Positions 1-7,840 of a stretch of 64,000 bases of DNA are shown here, in pieces. Made by a program: the position numbers and the translations under genes. Every line of letters begins with the position of its first letter. Position 1 is the stretch's first letter. This DNA comes from Brevibacterium oceani (lineage in GTDB: Bacteria; Actinomycetota; Actinomycetes; Actinomycetales; Brevibacteriaceae): contig NZ_JABKDE010000003.1 of the NCBI RefSeq assembly GCF_013623835.1, forward strand, positions 310,001-374,000. Direction: 5' to 3'. Under the pieces are notes generated by a model. The model saw only the letters and a list, made by a program, of their open reading frames with translations, was not told the origin of the DNA and made no database searches.

Positions 1-853
1 CCCGCAGATCGGGGTGCCGGTCGGGATGATCCTCGCCACCGGCGTCATCTGGATCCTCACCACCCAGCTCAGCCCCGAACAGTTCGCGAGCTTCGGCTGG
101 CGGATCCCGTTCCTCTTCTCCGTCATCCTCGTGCTCGTCGGGTATTACATCCGCCGCCAGGTCGAGGAGTCCCCGGTCTTCGCCGAACTCGCCGAGCGCC
201 GGGCCGAATCCTCGGCACCGCTGGGCACGCTGTTTCGGAAGAACACGAAGGAGGTCATCCTCTCCGCGCTCATCTTCATCGGCAACAATGCCGTGGGCTA
301 CATGATCATCGCGTTCTTCGCCGCCTACGCCTCACGGCCGCTCGCCGAGGGCGGGTCGGTCGGTCTCGACCGAGCACCCGTGCTGCTGGCGACGACACTG
401 GCGAGCTTCGGCTGGCTGGTCTTCACGATGTGGGGCGGGGCGCTGTCGGACAAGTTGGGACGCGTGCGGACCTTCCAGATCGGCTACATCCTGCTCATCG
501 TGTGGCTCATCCCGACGTTCCTCATGATCGACATGGCCAACATCTGGGCCTACGGCATCAGCATCTTCGTCCTCACCGTCGGAATGGGCCTGTCCTACGG
601 GCCGATGTCGGCGATGTACGCGGAGATGTTCCCCGTCGAGGTCCGCTACTCGGGTGTCTCGATCGGCTACGCGCTCGGCGCAATCCTCGGCGGCGCCTTC
701 GCCCCGACCATCGCCGAGACCCTGCTCGCCGAGACCGGTAAGTCCATCTCGATCGCGATCTACATGATCATCGTGTGCATCATCTCGCTCATCGGGGTCA
801 GCCTCGTCAAGGAGACGAAGGGCGTCGACCTCGGCGTGGCCAAGCACCACTGA
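1..853 (+). CDS. MFS transporter, C-terminal part (cut by window edge)
   Basis: The reading frame is open from the first base, so the gene begins outside the window and the GTG at 14 is not its start. About 283 residues are visible. They contain several hydrophobic segments and a loop motif, GGALSDKLGRVR, which is the cytoplasmic loop signature of major facilitator transporters. The long charged loop RRQVEESPVFAEL and the ending KETKG resemble the metabolite:H+ symporter branch (ShiA/ProP-like), so a small organic acid or osmolyte is the likely substrate; it cannot be named. A small hairpin, CACCAC-TGAG-GTGGTG, holds the stop codon in its loop at 845-860. Confidence 0.85.
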   Translation, partial: PQIGVPVGMILATGVIWILTTQLSPEQFASFGWRIPFLFSVILVLVGYYIRRQVEESPVFAELAERRAESSAPLGTLFRKNTKEVILSALIFIGNNAVGYMIIAFFAAYASRPLAEGGSVGLDRAPVLLATTLASFGWLVFTMWGGALSDKLGRVRTFQIGYILLIVWLIPTFLMIDMANIWAYGISIFVLTVGMGLSYGPMSAMYAEMFPVEVRYSGVSIGYALGAILGGAFAPTIAETLLAETGKSISIAIYMIIVCIISLIGVSLVKETKGVDLGVAKHH

Positions 854-897
854 GGTGGTGCCGGGCGCTTCTCAGAGCGTCGATTCGGTGCCTCGAA

Positions 898-1197
898 TCA
901 GGCGACCGAATCGAAGCGAAGTCGCAGTCCCAATGCGCTCGTCACTTTGATGATGGTGGCGAAGCTGGGATTGCCGTCAGCAGACAGCGCCTTATAGAGT
1001 CCTTCACGACTCATTCCGACTCGGCGAGCGAGCTCACTGACATTGCCCGATCGGGCGATCGTTCCCAGCGCCTGCGCCACACTCGACGGGTCGATGCCGT
1101 CTTCGAGCACCGCCTCGAGATAAGCGGCGGCATCGTTGAGATCGCCGAGGTAGTCGGCAGCGTCATAGGCGCTGAACTGCTCAGTCTTGTCAGCCAT
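898..1197 (-). CDS. HigA-like antitoxin (addiction module antidote family)
   Basis: About 99 residues from the ATG at 1197. The start was chosen because it overlaps the toxin stop (ATGGCTGA), and related proteins begin at about this point; an upstream start at 1242 would lie inside the toxin gene. The C-terminal half carries a helix-turn-helix (SELARRVGMSREGLYKALS) typical of the antidote family paired with Gp49/RelE-like killers. It should bind and neutralise the toxin encoded just upstream and repress the shared promoter. A paralogue without a toxin lies at 45456-45773. The pairing is seen in the sequence; activity is inferred. Confidence 0.85.
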   Translation of the reverse strand: MADKTEQFSAYDAADYLGDLNDAAAYLEAVLEDGIDPSSVAQALGTIARSGNVSELARRVGMSREGLYKALSADGNPSFATIIKVTSALGLRLRFDSVA

Positions 1198-1492
1198 TGC
1201 TCTTCCACTCTTTCCCGATCCTCTTCGCCTCGTTGATGTCACGCTGCTGCGTGGATTTGTCTCCGCCGCACAGCAGAAGGATCAAACGGGCGCCGTCCTG
1301 CAGAAAGTAGACCCGATATCCCGGTCCATAACGAATGCGAAGCTCGGAGATCCCGCCCCCGACTGGCTTCACATCTCCCGGATTGCCTTGAGCAAGGCGG
1401 TCGACCCTCGCGAGAACACGGGCTTTTACACGTCTATCCTTGATACTCCGCACCCAGCGGTCATAGGTCGTACTCCTGATGACTTCGACCAC
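1190..1492 (-). CDS. RelE/HigB-like toxin (addiction module killer family)
   Basis: About 100 residues. The core ELRIRYGPGYRVYF followed by LLLCGGDKSTQ and DI-x-AKRI is diagnostic of the small killer proteins related to phage Gp49 and RelE, probable ribosome-dependent mRNA endonucleases. The start is a GTG at 1492: the next upstream in-frame codon but one is a stop, and family members begin at about this point. No Shine-Dalgarno sequence precedes it, and a good promoter (1499-1528) would place the transcript start at the GTG itself, so the mRNA is probably leaderless. Toxin precedes antitoxin, as is usual for HigBA. Confidence 0.85.
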   Translation of the reverse strand: MVEVIRSTTYDRWVRSIKDRRVKARVLARVDRLAQGNPGDVKPVGGGISELRIRYGPGYRVYFLQDGARLILLLCGGDKSTQQRDINEAKRIGKEWKSNG

Positions 1493-1498
1493 ATGTCA

Positions 1499-1528
1499 AC
1501 CATAGTTCACAGTTTCAACGGCGGTCAA
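1499..1528 (-). promoter_or_regulatory. Promoter of the toxin-antitoxin operon
   Basis: On the minus strand, TTGACC (1523-1528) and TATGGT (1499-1504) are separated by 18 bp. The predicted start of transcription, 7 nt after the -10 box, coincides with the toxin GTG at 1492. Confidence 0.55.
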
Positions 1529-1588
1529 GTGTCAGAGTCAAGGGCGACAAGGCCCTCCGATGACAATTCAGCCGGCCCCGATACCCGT

Positions 1589-1840
1589 TCAAGCAGAAGC
1601 GGCATCGCCGACACCGAACAGTCCTTCGATCTGATCTGCTTCGAGCTCGTCGAAATGCTCAGGAACAGTCCCGCGGCCGGAAAGGAATCCCAAGCGCTGC
1701 TCGCGCTTCTCTTCGTCGTAGCGAACGAGGCGCGCCACAGGATTCCCAGCGCGAACGATCGTCACAGATTCCCCCGCAGCAACGGCTTCGAGCAGATGGG
1801 AGAGCTGCGTCTCGGCCTCGTGAATGTTGACGAGCGTCAT
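1589..1840 (-). CDS. Phd/YefM-family antitoxin without toxin partner
   Basis: 83 residues. The N-terminus (NIHEAETQLSHLLEAVAAGESVTIVRAGNPVARL) is the DNA-binding fold of Phd/YefM antitoxins; the C-terminal tail (FDELEADQIEGLFG) resembles the toxin-binding tail of VapB-type members whose partner is a PIN-domain VapC. The 97 bp between its stop and the HigB-like gene are too short for a VapC gene, and none lies upstream. It is therefore an orphan, probably the survivor of a lost module. It could still act as a regulator or as an anti-addiction protein. ATG start. Confidence 0.75.
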   Translation of the reverse strand: MTLVNIHEAETQLSHLLEAVAAGESVTIVRAGNPVARLVRYDEEKREQRLGFLSGRGTVPEHFDELEADQIEGLFGVGDAASA

Positions 1841-1965
1841 CGACTTCTCTCTTCCGCATCAGCCTCAGTCCGTTTGATTCAGTCTAGCCGCCATTCAAAT
1901 TTTGCCGAGGCGGGGCGACGCGGACGGGCTCGAACGCATGCACTCCTCCTGCCACCGGATTCCCT

Positions 1966-2011
1966 GGTCGATCCGCGGTGATCTGGGCGCCTGGATCACC
2001 GTGGATCGACC
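1966..2011. repeat. Strong stem-loop in divergent intergenic region
   Basis: GGTCGATCCGCGGTGATC (1966-1983) and its near-perfect inverted copy (1994-2011; one mismatch, giving a G:U pair in one strand) surround a 10-nt loop. It lies between two divergent genes, so it terminates neither of them. It may be an operator, a 5' UTR structure, or an insulating terminator. Confidence 0.6.
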
Positions 2012-2053
2012 AAACAATCCACCGAGGAGACGAAACCCTCAGCCGCTCTCGCC

Positions 2054-2066
2054 TACGCTGGTGGCA
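2054..2066 (+). promoter_or_regulatory. -10 box of a probable leaderless transcript
   Basis: TACGCT ends 6 nt before the ATG at 2066 and there is no Shine-Dalgarno sequence. The same TACGCT-N7-ATG arrangement precedes the decarboxylase gene at 8833. No convincing -35 box. Confidence 0.4.
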
Positions 2067-3067
2067 TGACTGAGCTGACGTACCCCGACATCGAAGCAGC
2101 AGCAGCCCGGATCGCCGGTCGGGTGCGCCCGGTGACCGTGGCCTCGGGACAGCCGGGCACCCTCGCCGAGGCGGCCTCCCCCACGGCGGCCACGTGGACG
2201 TCCGGCCCCGGCAGCGACCCTGCCGCCTCGGGGCTGTACTTCGCCCTCGAGTTCATGCAGTACACGGGCACGTTCAAGGCCCGCGGGGCACAGAACTTCA
2301 TCCAGACCCACCTCGAAGAGGGCACCTTCCCCGAGGCGGGAGTGACGATCGCTTCGGGCGGGAACGCGGGCCTGGCCTGCGCGTGGGCGGCCCGTGCCGC
2401 CGATGTGCCCGCGACGGTGTTCCTGCCCGCGAATGCCCCGGAGGTCAAGGTGGAGCGACTGCGCTCCTACGGCGCCGAGGTAGTGCTGACCGGAGACGAA
2501 TACGCCGAGGCGGCCGCGGCCTGCCGCGAATTCGTCGACTCATCGGGGGCGTTGGCCTCGCACGCCTACGACCATCCGCTCATCGCCGCCGGTGCCGGCA
2601 CGCTGATGACCGAGATCCTCGCGCAGATCCCCGACCTCGACACGGTCGTCGTCTCGGTCGGCGGGGGCGGGCTGTTCGCCGGGGTCGCGACGGCGGCGGC
2701 CTTCCACGGAGTGCGCACGGTGGCTGTCGAGCCGGAGAACTGCCGGGCGCTGAACGCAGCCATCGAGGCAGGACAGCCCGTGGATGTCACGGTCGATTCG
2801 GTGGCGGCGGATTCGCTCGGTGCCCGTCGGGCCACACCGCTGGCACTGGACGCGGCACGGTCGAACCTGGTCACCTCGGCGCTGGTGGGCGATGAGGCGA
2901 TCATCGGTGCGCGGCAGCACCTGTGGGACGACCATCGCCTGGCGGTCGAGCACGCGGCGGCCACGGCACTGGCGGGAGTCCACGGCTCGGGCGGCTATGT
3001 GCCGGACGAGGGGGAGAAGGTCTGCGTCGTCCTCTGCGGGGCGAACACCGGCCTCGGCGATCTCTGA
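2066..3067 (+). CDS. Threonine/serine dehydratase-like PLP enzyme
   Basis: 333 residues, fold-type II PLP enzyme. The Schiff-base lysine is K71 in GTFKARGA (canonical SFKxRGA), the phosphate- and substrate-binding loop is ASGGNAGLA, and the glycine-rich PLP-phosphate loop is SVGGGGLFAGV. Members of this family deaminate threonine or serine to 2-oxobutyrate or pyruvate, or act as racemases. There is no C-terminal ACT regulatory domain, so it is a catabolic or housekeeping-type single-domain enzyme, not biosynthetic IlvA. The start is an apparently leaderless ATG. Exact substrate unknown. Confidence 0.8.
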   Translation: MTELTYPDIEAAAARIAGRVRPVTVASGQPGTLAEAASPTAATWTSGPGSDPAASGLYFALEFMQYTGTFKARGAQNFIQTHLEEGTFPEAGVTIASGGNAGLACAWAARAADVPATVFLPANAPEVKVERLRSYGAEVVLTGDEYAEAAAACREFVDSSGALASHAYDHPLIAAGAGTLMTEILAQIPDLDTVVVSVGGGGLFAGVATAAAFHGVRTVAVEPENCRALNAAIEAGQPVDVTVDSVAADSLGARRATPLALDAARSNLVTSALVGDEAIIGARQHLWDDHRLAVEHAAATALAGVHGSGGYVPDEGEKVCVVLCGANTGLGDL

Positions 3068-3085
3068 GAGTCGGCGGTACGTGCG

Positions 3086-3277
3086 TCAGCGCGTTCGGTC
3101 GCGGTCCTTCGACTTCAGCGAGGCCTTGATGAGGCCGAAGATGGCGAGCGCCACGACGACGGTGATGATGGCCTTGACGAGGAACCACGCGATGGAGAAC
3201 GCGACGTTGACCACCCACCACGCGATGATGATGGCGACGATCGCGCCGATGATGCTCCACACGGTACTCATCTTCAT
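3086..3277 (-). CDS. Small two-helix membrane protein
   Basis: 63 residues (61 from an alternative ATG at 3271). Two hydrophobic stretches, roughly residues 6-23 and 30-50, with a basic tail KSKDRDRTR. No family recognised. It is convergent with the dehydratase gene, whose stop is 18 bp away. Tryptophan pairs (AWWVV) suggest it sits at the membrane interface. Confidence 0.6.
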   Translation of the reverse strand: MKMSTVWSIIGAIVAIIIAWWVVNVAFSIAWFLVKAIITVVVALAIFGLIKASLKSKDRDRTR

Positions 3278-3339
3278 GCTTCAAGCCTAGACGCACGCGT
3301 GTGCGCGTGCAATGACGGGGCGGCGGTCTCAGCCGACAG

Positions 3340-4146
3340 TCACACGGTGACGGAGCGAGCACCACGGACCGTACGCGCCGACCACCGACGGTCGGCGAAG
3401 CCGACCTCGATCGGATGGTCGAAGGCGGCGGAGACCTGCTCGGAGGTGAGCACCTCGGCAATCGGGCCCGCCGCGGTCAGTCGTCCGTCCGAGATGAGGG
3501 CGGCGTGCGAGGTGGTCTCGGGGATCTCCTCGAGATGGTGGGTGACGAGCACGGTCGCCAATTCCGGCGCACGCACGGAGAGGTCGTCGATGGTCTCGAG
3601 CAGCTGTTCGCGCGCGGCGACGTCGAGGCCGGTGGTCGGCTCGTCGAAGAGGAGGAGCTGCGGGTCGGAGATGAGCGACCGGGCGACGAGCGCACGGCCC
3701 CGCTCCCCCTGGGACAGCACCTTCCACCCGGCGTCGGCACGGGCCGTGAGCCCCACCTCGGCGATGCGGGCCTCGGCCTTGGCGAGGCCCTCGGCGCTCG
3801 GCTCCCAGCGCATGGGGCGCTCAATGGTGCCGGTCAGCCCGGTGAGGACGACTTCGGTGACGGACAGGTTCGAGCGCAGCGGGTGGCGCGGGTTGACGTG
3901 CCCGATGAGGCGGCGCAGCGCGGCGAGCTCGACCCGGCCCATGCGCTGGCCGAGGACGTCGACCGTGCCCGAGGTCGGGAACACCTGCGCCGAGGCGAAG
4001 CTGAGCAGAGTCGATTTTCCGGCCCCGTTGGGTCCGATGAGCACCCAGTGCTCGCCGGCGGCGATGCGCAGATCGATTCCGTGGAGGATCTGCGTCTGCC
4101 CACGTCGGAACGTCACACCGGCAATGTCGAGGACGGTCTCGGCCAC
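3340..4146 (-). CDS. ABC transporter ATP-binding protein
   Basis: 268 residues with a complete nucleotide-binding domain: Walker A GPNGAGKST (about residues 39-47), Q-loop region near HVNPRHPLR, signature LSQGERGRALVAR, Walker B LLLFDEPT, D-loop GLDV and H-loop VTHHLEEIPE. The overall pattern resembles the YlmA/ModF-like ATPases found alone in actinobacteria. No permease or binding protein is adjacent, so its transporter partner is elsewhere, or it works without a membrane subunit. The substrate cannot be predicted. Confidence 0.85.
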   Translation of the reverse strand: MAETVLDIAGVTFRRGQTQILHGIDLRIAAGEHWVLIGPNGAGKSTLLSFASAQVFPTSGTVDVLGQRMGRVELAALRRLIGHVNPRHPLRSNLSVTEVVLTGLTGTIERPMRWEPSAEGLAKAEARIAEVGLTARADAGWKVLSQGERGRALVARSLISDPQLLLFDEPTTGLDVAAREQLLETIDDLSVRAPELATVLVTHHLEEIPETTSHAALISDGRLTAAGPIAEVLTSEQVSAAFDHPIEVGFADRRWSARTVRGARSVTV

Positions 4147-4340
4147 GTCTCACTCACCCTTCGAGTCATCGGTCGGGGGCCAACCCTATGGGTGGCCTCT
4201 CGGTCCCGGGCCGCCGTCTGCGACCGGGCTCCTCGATTCTAGGACCCACCTCGCCGAGGCTGCTCCCGCCCTGCGATACCGACGTTCCACATCTTGGACT
4301 CGGGTTCGCATTCGGTGGAGGTCGGCCCGAGACCGCCGAC

Positions 4341-4898
4341 TCAGACGGCCGCGCTGCCGACCTCGCGGTCGGCTCCGCGGTCCGACTCTCCGAGGTCCTT
4401 CGTGAAGCCGTGGATGCCGATCTCCTCGGCTTCGAGGGCAGGGTCGAAGAGCGGGGTGTAGCTGTTCTTGAGGTAGAGGCGCACGGCCTCGGGCTGGCGC
4501 GGTCCCGTGGTCAGGTACACCCTGGTGTAGCCGAGCCGGAGGGCTTCGGACTCGAGTTCGGCCAGCACACGACCGGCGAGACCGCGACCCCGGTGGTCGG
4601 CATGGGTCCAGATCCGTTTGAACTCGGCAGTGGACTCGTCGTACCGCATGAACGCCCCACCCGAGAGCGGCTCCTCGCCTTCGAGCAGGAGGATGAATGC
4701 CCCGGTGGGAGCCGCGAACGCCTCGGGAGGGTAGCGCAGGATCTCGGTGCGCGCAGGCTGTTCGTGGACGTCCCCGTAGCGAGCGTCGTACTCGCGCTCG
4801 AGGTCATCGAGCAGCGGAGCCCCGAGCGGGTCGTCGTAGGAGACGCGGACGAAGTGCTGTCGAGATTCGGGCGCCGAGGTGGTCGCCGGTACGGTCAT
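4341..4898 (-). CDS. GNAT-family N-acetyltransferase
   Basis: 185 residues from the ATG at 4898, chosen because AAAGGA lies 8 nt upstream; an in-frame ATG at 4922 lacks a ribosome-binding site. The acetyl-CoA-binding motif A is visible as RIWTHADHRGRGLAGRVL and is followed by the expected beta-bulge region (TRVYLTTGPRQPEAVRLYLKNSYTP). The acceptor substrate is unknown. It is a stand-alone gene between the ABC ATPase and an intergenic hairpin. Confidence 0.8.
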   Translation of the reverse strand: MTVPATTSAPESRQHFVRVSYDDPLGAPLLDDLEREYDARYGDVHEQPARTEILRYPPEAFAAPTGAFILLLEGEEPLSGGAFMRYDESTAEFKRIWTHADHRGRGLAGRVLAELESEALRLGYTRVYLTTGPRQPEAVRLYLKNSYTPLFDPALEAEEIGIHGFTKDLGESDRGADREVGSAAV

Positions 4899-5207
4899 GA
4901 GCGGATCCTTTCGCGAGTTCACCGGTGCAACGCTCGGACCGTGCCCCGGTCTTCCCGGTCGTAACGATGGTCACACGCGCTCGGACCGACACAGCTTCGG
5001 GGCGACATATGACGACGCAGAATGCCGTCATATGTCGCCCCGAGTCCGGCCACCGAGATCGCACCTACCAGTCGGTCATGACCGGTATCGACAGCGCCTC
5101 CAGCTGTCGCCGGTCCCGTGACGGATCGGCCGAGCTCACGATCTCTGTTCGACGGTCCGAGTCGTCCTCCCGCATCGAGTCCACCGGCCGGAACTCGCTC
5201 TCTCGGT
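4899..5207. other. Non-coding gap with a long hairpin
   Basis: 309 bp between the GNAT gene and the remnant of the GMC/acyl-CoA synthetase fusion. Apart from the GNAT promoter area and the 18-bp-arm palindrome at 4997-5043 I see no gene. Sequence after the palindrome is unremarkable and may be residue of deleted DNA. Confidence 0.5.
4997..5043. terminator. Long perfect stem-loop, probable terminator
   Basis: Arms of 18 bp, with core GGGGCGACATATGACG (4999-5014) and its exact inverted copy (5026-5041), flank an 11-nt loop. It lies downstream of the truncated GMC pseudogene on the minus strand. There is no T-tract, as is common for actinobacterial terminators. Confidence 0.5.
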
Positions 5208-6276
5208 TCATACTCCCTCCGGCGCGGAGATCTCGCGGCGCAGGATCTTGCCGGTCGGGCCCTTGCGGGTTTCGAAGAATCCGCCGGCCTCACCGATGTT
5301 CGAGGTCAGGGGGCCGCGGCCCTCCTTTCTGCAGGAGTTCGGCGTTGGCCGGGGTGGCGGCGGTCATGAGTGTTTCGAGCTCGGTCGTGTAGTTGAGCAT
5401 GACCATGTAGTGGTCCTGCATCCGTTCGCCGACGGGCAGATCGGCGACCTTCTCGATGCCGAAGGCGTCGAGCTGGGCGGCCGGTCCGACTCCGGAGAGC
5501 AGAAGCAGGTGGGCCGAACCGTGGGCCCCGGCCGAGAGGACGACCTCGCGCTCGGCGCGGATCTCCTCGACTTCGCCGTAGCGTTCGATCTCGACGCCGA
5601 CGGCGCGCTGTCCGTCGAAGACGACCTTCTTCGCGTGGGCGTCGGCGATGATCGTGAGGTTCTTCCGCTCCGCCACCGGGTGCAGGTAGGCGACAGCGGT
5701 GGAGCAGCGCATGCCGCTGCGCTGGGTCGTCTGGAAGCGTCCGACGCCGAGCAGCTCACCGGCGTTGAAATCCTCGTTGTGCGGGAAACCGGCTTCGACG
5801 GCACCGTCGACCCACGCGTCGCACAGCGGGTTCATCGACCGACTCTCGGACACGGTCAGCGGCCCGTCGGCTCCGTGGAAGTCATCCCCGCCGCGTTCAT
5901 TGGCCTCGGCCCGGCGGAAGTAGGGAAGCACCTCGTCATAGGACCACCCGGTGGCGCCGTCGGCGGCCCACTGGTCGTAGTCGGCGCGATTGCCGCGAAT
6001 GTAGATCATCGCGTTCATCGAGCTGGAACCGCCGAGCATCTTGCCGCGGGGAAGGTAGGCGCGGCGGCGGTGGAGCTCCGGCTCGGGTTCGGTGTCGAGG
6101 TCCCAGTCCCACTGGCTCTTGAAGAGGGAGCTGAAGGCGGCGGGGATGTGGATCTCATCCGCGGTGTCGGCGGCTCCGGCTTCGATGAGCGCGACGGTGA
6201 CGTCGGGGTCTTCGCTCAGTCGTGCGGCCAGCACACATCCGGCCGATCCTGCTCCTACAACGATGTAGTCGTCCAT
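5208..6276 (-). pseudogene. GMC oxidoreductase remnant fused to acyl-CoA synthetase tail
   Basis: The frame from the ATG at 6276 encodes a good GMC N-terminus: the FAD-binding motif VVGAGSAGCVLAARL and GMC signature 1 (PRGKMLGGSSSMNAM). It stops after 328 residues, against about 500-550 in intact choline/alcohol dehydrogenase relatives. A one-base shift near the C-run at about 5308-5312 restores GMC sequence (GPLTSNIGEAGGFF). That frame then passes abruptly into ETRKGPTGKILRREI, which is the C-terminal lysine motif of AMP-forming acyl-CoA synthetases, and ends at 5208. So a frameshift plus a deletion joined the front of a GMC gene to the end of a downstream ligase gene. The C-terminal GMC catalytic domain is missing, so no oxidase activity is expected. 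Confidence 0.8.
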
Positions 6277-6470
6277 GATGTCCTCACTGTTGCGTCATTG
6301 CTTCTGTACTCTTCGAGTGTGGTGCAGAACACAACAGGGACGCTTCGTGAGTCGACCCAGACTTCACCATCACTGGTTGTGGGCGAACCACAAACGGATC
6401 TGGAGGCAGGAGGAGTCGATGAGGGACGACTCGGCTCGGCGGGGAGAGCCGCAGCAGGCGGGAAGAGGAG

Positions 6471-6881
6471 TCAGCCGCCCTGCCCGTGCAGTCTCGGGCG
6501 GTAGACGAGTTCCTGGATGTCACCGTCGAGCCGTGTTGATTCGAGCAGCTCGAGGTCGAAGTCCTCGGCACCGGCGAAGACCGGCTGAGCACAGGTCTGA
6601 CCTGTGATGACAGGGTAGACGGTGATCTGGAGGCGGTCGACGAGTCCGGCGGCCATGAGGGCGCGGTTGAGCGACAGCGAGCCGTGGGAGCGGATCGGAA
6701 CGTCCGATGCGTCCTTCATCGCCGCCACCACGTCGGCGGCTTCGCCGCGGGCGATGTCGGCGTCGGGCCAGTCGAGCGGTTCGCTCACTGCCGTCAAGAC
6801 AACTGTGGTCGGACTCTGGCACATGGCCGAGACCCAGGGGTCGAGCGCATCGGGGCCCAACGTGCGTCTCACTGCCCCCAT
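6471..6881 (-). pseudogene. DHFR/RibD-C family protein lacking its N-terminus
   Basis: 136 residues that match the C-terminal two thirds of the dihydrofolate-reductase-like family: a PIRSHGSLSLNRALMAAGLVDRL block, then ITVYPVITG and the closing LDGDIQELVYRPRLH. The usual N-terminal strand and loop with the SLDG motif, roughly 50-60 residues, are absent. The DNA upstream on this strand in all frames shows no such sequence before the divergent IclR gene starts at 6905. It is most likely a 5'-truncated remnant, although the frame itself is intact. Confidence 0.6.
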
Positions 6882-6904
6882 GCCCCACGGTCCATAATGG
6901 GGAT

Positions 6905-7828
6905 ATGCACAACGGCGCCGACTCGAACGAGGAACTCCGCGAAGAGCACCGCATCAAGATGCGCGGTCGGATCCTGCGCCGTTCCGCCTCGTTCAATGTC
7001 GCCCACGCCGTCGACAGCCTCGAACCGGGCACCGGCGCTCAGAGCATCCAACGCGCACTGACTCTGCTCAACCTCGTCGGTCTCATCGCCGGAGAACGCC
7101 GCGAAGGCGCGAGCCTGTCCGAGCTCGCCTCGATCAGCGGCCGTCCCAAGGCCAGCGTCCACCGCATGCTCCAGGCGCTCATCGCGATGGGCTATGTCGA
7201 ACGTCTCGAGGAGGGCGGATACCGTCTCGGCGTGCAATCGCAGATCCTCGGTCAGCTCGCGCAGAAGTCGGTGGATCCCCTGGTCACCGAGTCGGAATCG
7301 AGTCTGCTGCGTCTGGCGGAGCTGAGCCGGGACACCGTGTTCCTCACCCTGCGCACCGGCAGCTATTCGATCTGCGCCCGCCGCGAGGAGGGTTTCGGAG
7401 AGATCTTCAACAACGCCCTGTCCGTGGGCGACCGACACCCGCTGGGCATCGGGGCCGGATCGTTGGCGATCCTCTCCGAGCTCTCCCCCGCCGAGGTGGA
7501 CGCCCAGTTCGAGGCCAATGCCGAGATCCTCGCCGAACGATATCCGAAGGTCTCCGTCGAGGCGCTGCGCGACATCATCGACCAGGCCCGCATCGACGGC
7601 TTCGTCCACAATCCCGGGCTCTTCGCCAAGGGCTCGTGGGCGGTGGGCGTGCCGCTGCGCATCCGCGGCTCCCGCCCCCGCGCGGCTCTGTCGATCGCTT
7701 CGATCGCCGACCGCGTCACCGGGCTCCGGGTCGAACGCCTCGTCGCTCTGCTCCGCCGCGAGGCGCGGGCCATCGCCGAGGCGCTGTCGTCCCAGTCCGA
7801 TCCGACCCCGGAGACCGGCGACCTCTGA
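6905..7828 (+). CDS. IclR-family transcriptional regulator
   Basis: 307 residues from the ATG at 6905; the long in-frame extension upstream overlaps the DHFR remnant and has no ribosome-binding site. An N-terminal winged helix is seen at about residues 40-105 (QSIQRALTLLNLVG, then ASLSELASISGRPKASVHRMLQALIAMGYVERL). The effector domain follows, with LGIGAGSLAILSELSP and a typical closing GVPLRIRGSRPRAALSIASI. CATAAT lies a few bases upstream, so the transcript may be leaderless or have a very short leader. The likely original target is the divergent, now damaged GMC/DHFR region; no operator was assigned. Confidence 0.85.
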   Translation: MHNGADSNEELREEHRIKMRGRILRRSASFNVAHAVDSLEPGTGAQSIQRALTLLNLVGLIAGERREGASLSELASISGRPKASVHRMLQALIAMGYVERLEEGGYRLGVQSQILGQLAQKSVDPLVTESESSLLRLAELSRDTVFLTLRTGSYSICARREEGFGEIFNNALSVGDRHPLGIGAGSLAILSELSPAEVDAQFEANAEILAERYPKVSVEALRDIIDQARIDGFVHNPGLFAKGSWAVGVPLRIRGSRPRAALSIASIADRVTGLRVERLVALLRREARAIAEALSSQSDPTPETGDL

Positions 7829-7840
7829 GCCGACCCCTGC

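Noticed and set aside
1190..1840. The toxin-antitoxin region as a genomic island or integron-like array
   Set aside because: No integrase, attachment repeats or base composition change flank it.
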